This document shows, piece by piece, positions 59,839 through 61,953 of a stretch of 61,953 bases of DNA; the first letter of the stretch is position 1; each line of letters opens with the position of its first letter. Position numbers and translations under genes: made by a program. The notes beneath the pieces were generated by a model. That model saw only the letters and a program-made list of their open reading frames with translations. It searched no databases and was not told the origin of the DNA. Where the stretch lies: positions 1-61,953 of the IMG/VR virus record IMGVR_UViG_3300045135_003620. One strand, given 5' to 3'. Source of the stretch: a virus.

Positions 59839-60916
59839 TTAAATATTTCCACTTTTCTAAGAGTTTATTCGCGTTAAAGTTTCTGTTATAGAAATCCCTA
59901 ACATCAGAACTACTAATTTTAGCTAATTTTTCAAAAGGTGATTCATTGAGCGAATCGAGTGGAGTCGTGTAAACAGGCGAATTTTCAAACATTTGAAAAT
60001 ATTTCCCTCCTCCAATTCCAGTAGTTACTACTGGAATTCCATATTGCAATGCTTCTAATATTATTAGATCAAAATAACTCACCCTATTCGGAACACATAA
60101 TATATCGATTTTATCAAAAAATCTTTTTATATCTGATTCCCATCCTAAATAATCAAGATTATCCGAATCTAAAGTTTCCAGTACTCCACCACCTACTGAC
60201 TTAAACGATAAATTATGTTTATTTTTTGCTAGCTCAACAAATATGTCATAACCCTTGTCCTTATTCATACGGCCAGCATATCCAATCACAATCTTTTCTG
60301 ATTTTTTACCGTCACTTTTTGTCTCATTATCAATATTTATGATCGACGCAATTTCGCAAATTTGCTTATTTTCAAACGAGTATTCATAAGCATGAAGACT
60401 ATCTTTACATGGCGCAACTATAAAATCTGACCTTTCATAGGACTTATATTCATATTTTTTCAGCATTGCCAATAAAATTGGCATTTTTGTGCCATAATAT
60501 GACTCATAATTTGCGACTATCTCTTTATACAATGGCAATGGAGAGTGACACATTAATCCAATTTTTTTATTATTCCTTATTAAAGATGCATATTTTATAA
60601 AATTAAACTGACCATGAATAACATATACATCAGCTTCTGGGATTTTGTGGCTTCCTGTACGTATGTACTTTTTCCACAAGTTTATAAATAAGATTACCTG
60701 AAATATAAATCCTGTTTTATGTAACAAATAACGTTTTGCATATGCGTGAAATTTTCTATTATGTAGCCCAGGTTTTGGCGTTGATTGACGTTCTTTTTCA
60801 GACCAAAATGCAATATTTTTTTCATTTAGATTTTTACACACATTTCGCAAATTATAGCAATAACCCCGAGGCCCCCCACCTGGACCCATTTCGTTAACAA
60901 TATGCAACACCTTCAT
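59828..60916 (-). CDS. Glycosyltransferase, GT4 family (362 aa)
   Basis: N-terminal domain VLHIVNEMGPGGGPRGYCYN. C-terminal domain with IVIGYAGRMNKDKGYDIFVE (nucleotide loop), LGWESDIKRFFDKIDILCVP, then DLIILEALQYGIPVVTTGIG, the EX7E motif with Glu in ILEALQYG. Full-length GT4. Its start overlaps the glf stop by 1 bp, indicating coupled translation. Confidence 0.88.
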   Translation of the reverse strand: MKVLHIVNEMGPGGGPRGYCYNLRNVCKNLNEKNIAFWSEKERQSTPKPGLHNRKFHAYAKRYLLHKTGFIFQVILFINLWKKYIRTGSHKIPEADVYVIHGQFNFIKYASLIRNNKKIGLMCHSPLPLYKEIVANYESYYGTKMPILLAMLKKYEYKSYERSDFIVAPCKDSLHAYEYSFENKQICEIASIINIDNETKSDGKKSEKIVIGYAGRMNKDKGYDIFVELAKNKHNLSFKSVGGGVLETLDSDNLDYLGWESDIKRFFDKIDILCVPNRVSYFDLIILEALQYGIPVVTTGIGGGKYFQMFENSPVYTTPLDSLNESPFEKLAKISSSDVRDFYNRNFNANKLLEKWKYLSGI

Positions 60917-61953
60917 TACAATTCCTCGGCAAATTTTTTGGAAACACTTAATGCATTTGAGACTGCTTGATGCATATCAATATATGCGTAGAGTCCGCAT
61001 CGACCTATAAATGTACATTTGTTATTTGGAATTTCTGCGTATTTTTTATATTTTTCTCGATTTATTCCTGAAATATCCTTTACAGGATAATACCTCTCAA
61101 AATTATTATCTTCGTACGGAACAGGCTTTTCAAAGGTTAATATCGTTTCGTATGTATTTTCTCCATGCCCAGGATACCTTTTCCACTCAGTAACTCGTGT
61201 ATACGGCCCATCATTTGTCAAATTGGTAGTAGGTACCTGCATCGCATAAGGTACAGGTAGGGTTATGTTTTCAAACTTTATCGAACGATACGGAAGCTTG
61301 CCATATATGAAATCGTAGTATTCATCTATCGGCATTGAGTTGAATACATGATCATAGAGACGTTCATCGTTTTCACGATTGAACGACTTCTCTAAGGTCA
61401 CTGTGATATTGCAATGATCGAGAATATTTTCAAACATTTTCGTGTATCCGTCTTTCGGCATAGCTTGAAACGCATCGTTAGGAAAGTAATATTCGTTATC
61501 ATCGTCACGTATTGGTACTCGATTTATTATACTTTTATCTAATTCCTCCAACTCAACCCCCCACATTTTCTTTGTGTATGGTCGGTAAAATATGTCGACT
61601 ATATTTTCTATGCCAACCATTTTCGCGGTTTCATTGTTAGGGGGTATTGTTGCTAATCGACCATCACATAACATACCTTTAACTCTATGTTTGTACGGCA
61701 CCCATTCTGTAAACCTAGAAAGCCAATCAACTACTTTCATGTTACTTGTGTGAAAGATGTGTGGTCCGTATTTGTGTACACGAATACCATTCTCCGATAT
61801 ATAATCAAAACAGTTCCCTGCTATATGGTTTCGCTTATCAATTACAGTAACTTTATAGTTGTACTCTGCAAGCACTCGTGCAACAACTGCACCGCTTATT
61901 CCAGCACCAACTACCAATATAGATAACGACCTGTTTTTCATTTCTATGCTCAT
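60916..61953 (-). CDS. glf: UDP-galactopyranose mutase
   Basis: 345 aa; the first codon coincides with the window edge, so an upstream extension cannot be excluded; an internal ATG (61941) is an alternative. FAD motif ILVVGAGISGAVVARVLAE and VIDKRNHIAGNCFDY at the N terminus, then YGPHIFHTSN, YKHRVKGMLCDG, RPYTKKMWGVELEELD, TRVTEWKRYPGH and a C-terminal IGRCGLYAYIDMHQAV. All are typical of bacterial Glf. It converts UDP-Galp, which galE can supply, to UDP-Galf, so the polysaccharide should contain galactofuranose. First gene of the leftward operon seen here. Confidence 0.95.
   Translation of the reverse strand: MSIEMKNRSLSILVVGAGISGAVVARVLAEYNYKVTVIDKRNHIAGNCFDYISENGIRVHKYGPHIFHTSNMKVVDWLSRFTEWVPYKHRVKGMLCDGRLATIPPNNETAKMVGIENIVDIFYRPYTKKMWGVELEELDKSIINRVPIRDDDNEYYFPNDAFQAMPKDGYTKMFENILDHCNITVTLEKSFNRENDERLYDHVFNSMPIDEYYDFIYGKLPYRSIKFENITLPVPYAMQVPTTNLTNDGPYTRVTEWKRYPGHGENTYETILTFEKPVPYEDNNFERYYPVKDISGINREKYKKYAEIPNNKCTFIGRCGLYAYIDMHQAVSNALSVSKKFAEEL

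Overview
The window is a complete-looking lambda-like tailed-phage genome (siphovirus gene order, about 1.8-50.7 kb), most likely an integrated prophage, followed by a host surface-polysaccharide locus (50.85 kb to the right edge). The host is probably a gammaproteobacterium. The support is YhaV/PrlF and RelE/ParD-type toxin-antitoxin pairs, sigma70-like promoters and a lambda-type head module. Sulfotransferases next to a galactofuranose/GalE/Wzx/Wzy-type cluster would suit a marine species, but the genus cannot be named from sequence alone. Base composition changes visibly at about 50.72 kb, from mixed-GC phage DNA to strongly AT-rich polysaccharide genes.

Left end (1-8.8 kb, mostly minus strand): a 43-codon ORF, a two-TM protein resembling the LPO_1073/Vpar_1526 family, then an integration operon (67-aa protein, DUF2924 protein, serine recombinase, small ParB-like HTH protein). 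A XRE repressor/ImmA-IrrE protease pair follows. Opposite it, a good sigma70 promoter drives two uncharacterised genes (405 and 328 aa). A NYN-domain nuclease gene lies beyond, with a leftward promoter and terminator upstream that could make a ~75-nt RNA.

Early region (8.98-17.5 kb, plus strand): a tightly coupled DNA recombination/replication operon. It holds an excisionase-like HTH, a Sak4-like ATPase, a probable ssDNA-binding protein, a RadD-like helicase, a DUF6511 zinc protein, a Cas4-like Fe-S nuclease, a TOPRIM primase-helicase, a RuvC-like resolvase and DUF6362. A GTTTCCCR repeat array plus a strong hairpin directly after the primase gene looks like an origin.

The 17.5-17.9 kb gap holds two terminators, a lambda-cos-like block and three GTTACCACC repeats. 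After it come an M15 peptidase (probable endolysin), a ParB-methyltransferase and a minus-strand island (YhaV/PrlF, DUF3489, DUF6900 and others). The late operon (21.7-50.7 kb) runs terminase A type, fibre-like proteins, gpW, portal, S49 protease with nested scaffold, gpD, gpE, tail completion genes, tail tube, G/GT chaperones with a probable -1 frameshift, tape measure, a large repeat-rich tail-tip set, a LamG-type receptor-binding candidate, hub, and two small membrane proteins (holin candidates). A RelE/ParD pair is inserted antisense between portal and protease.

Right end (50.85-61.95 kb): SDR epimerase and GalE on plus, convergent with a minus-strand operon encoding UDP-galactopyranose mutase, three glycosyltransferases, Wzy- and Wzx-like membrane proteins, three sulfotransferase-like proteins and a deacetylase-like protein. 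Together they predict a Wzx/Wzy-assembled, galactofuranose-containing, probably sulfated polysaccharide.

All functional names are from reading motifs and recalled family resemblance. No database search was run.
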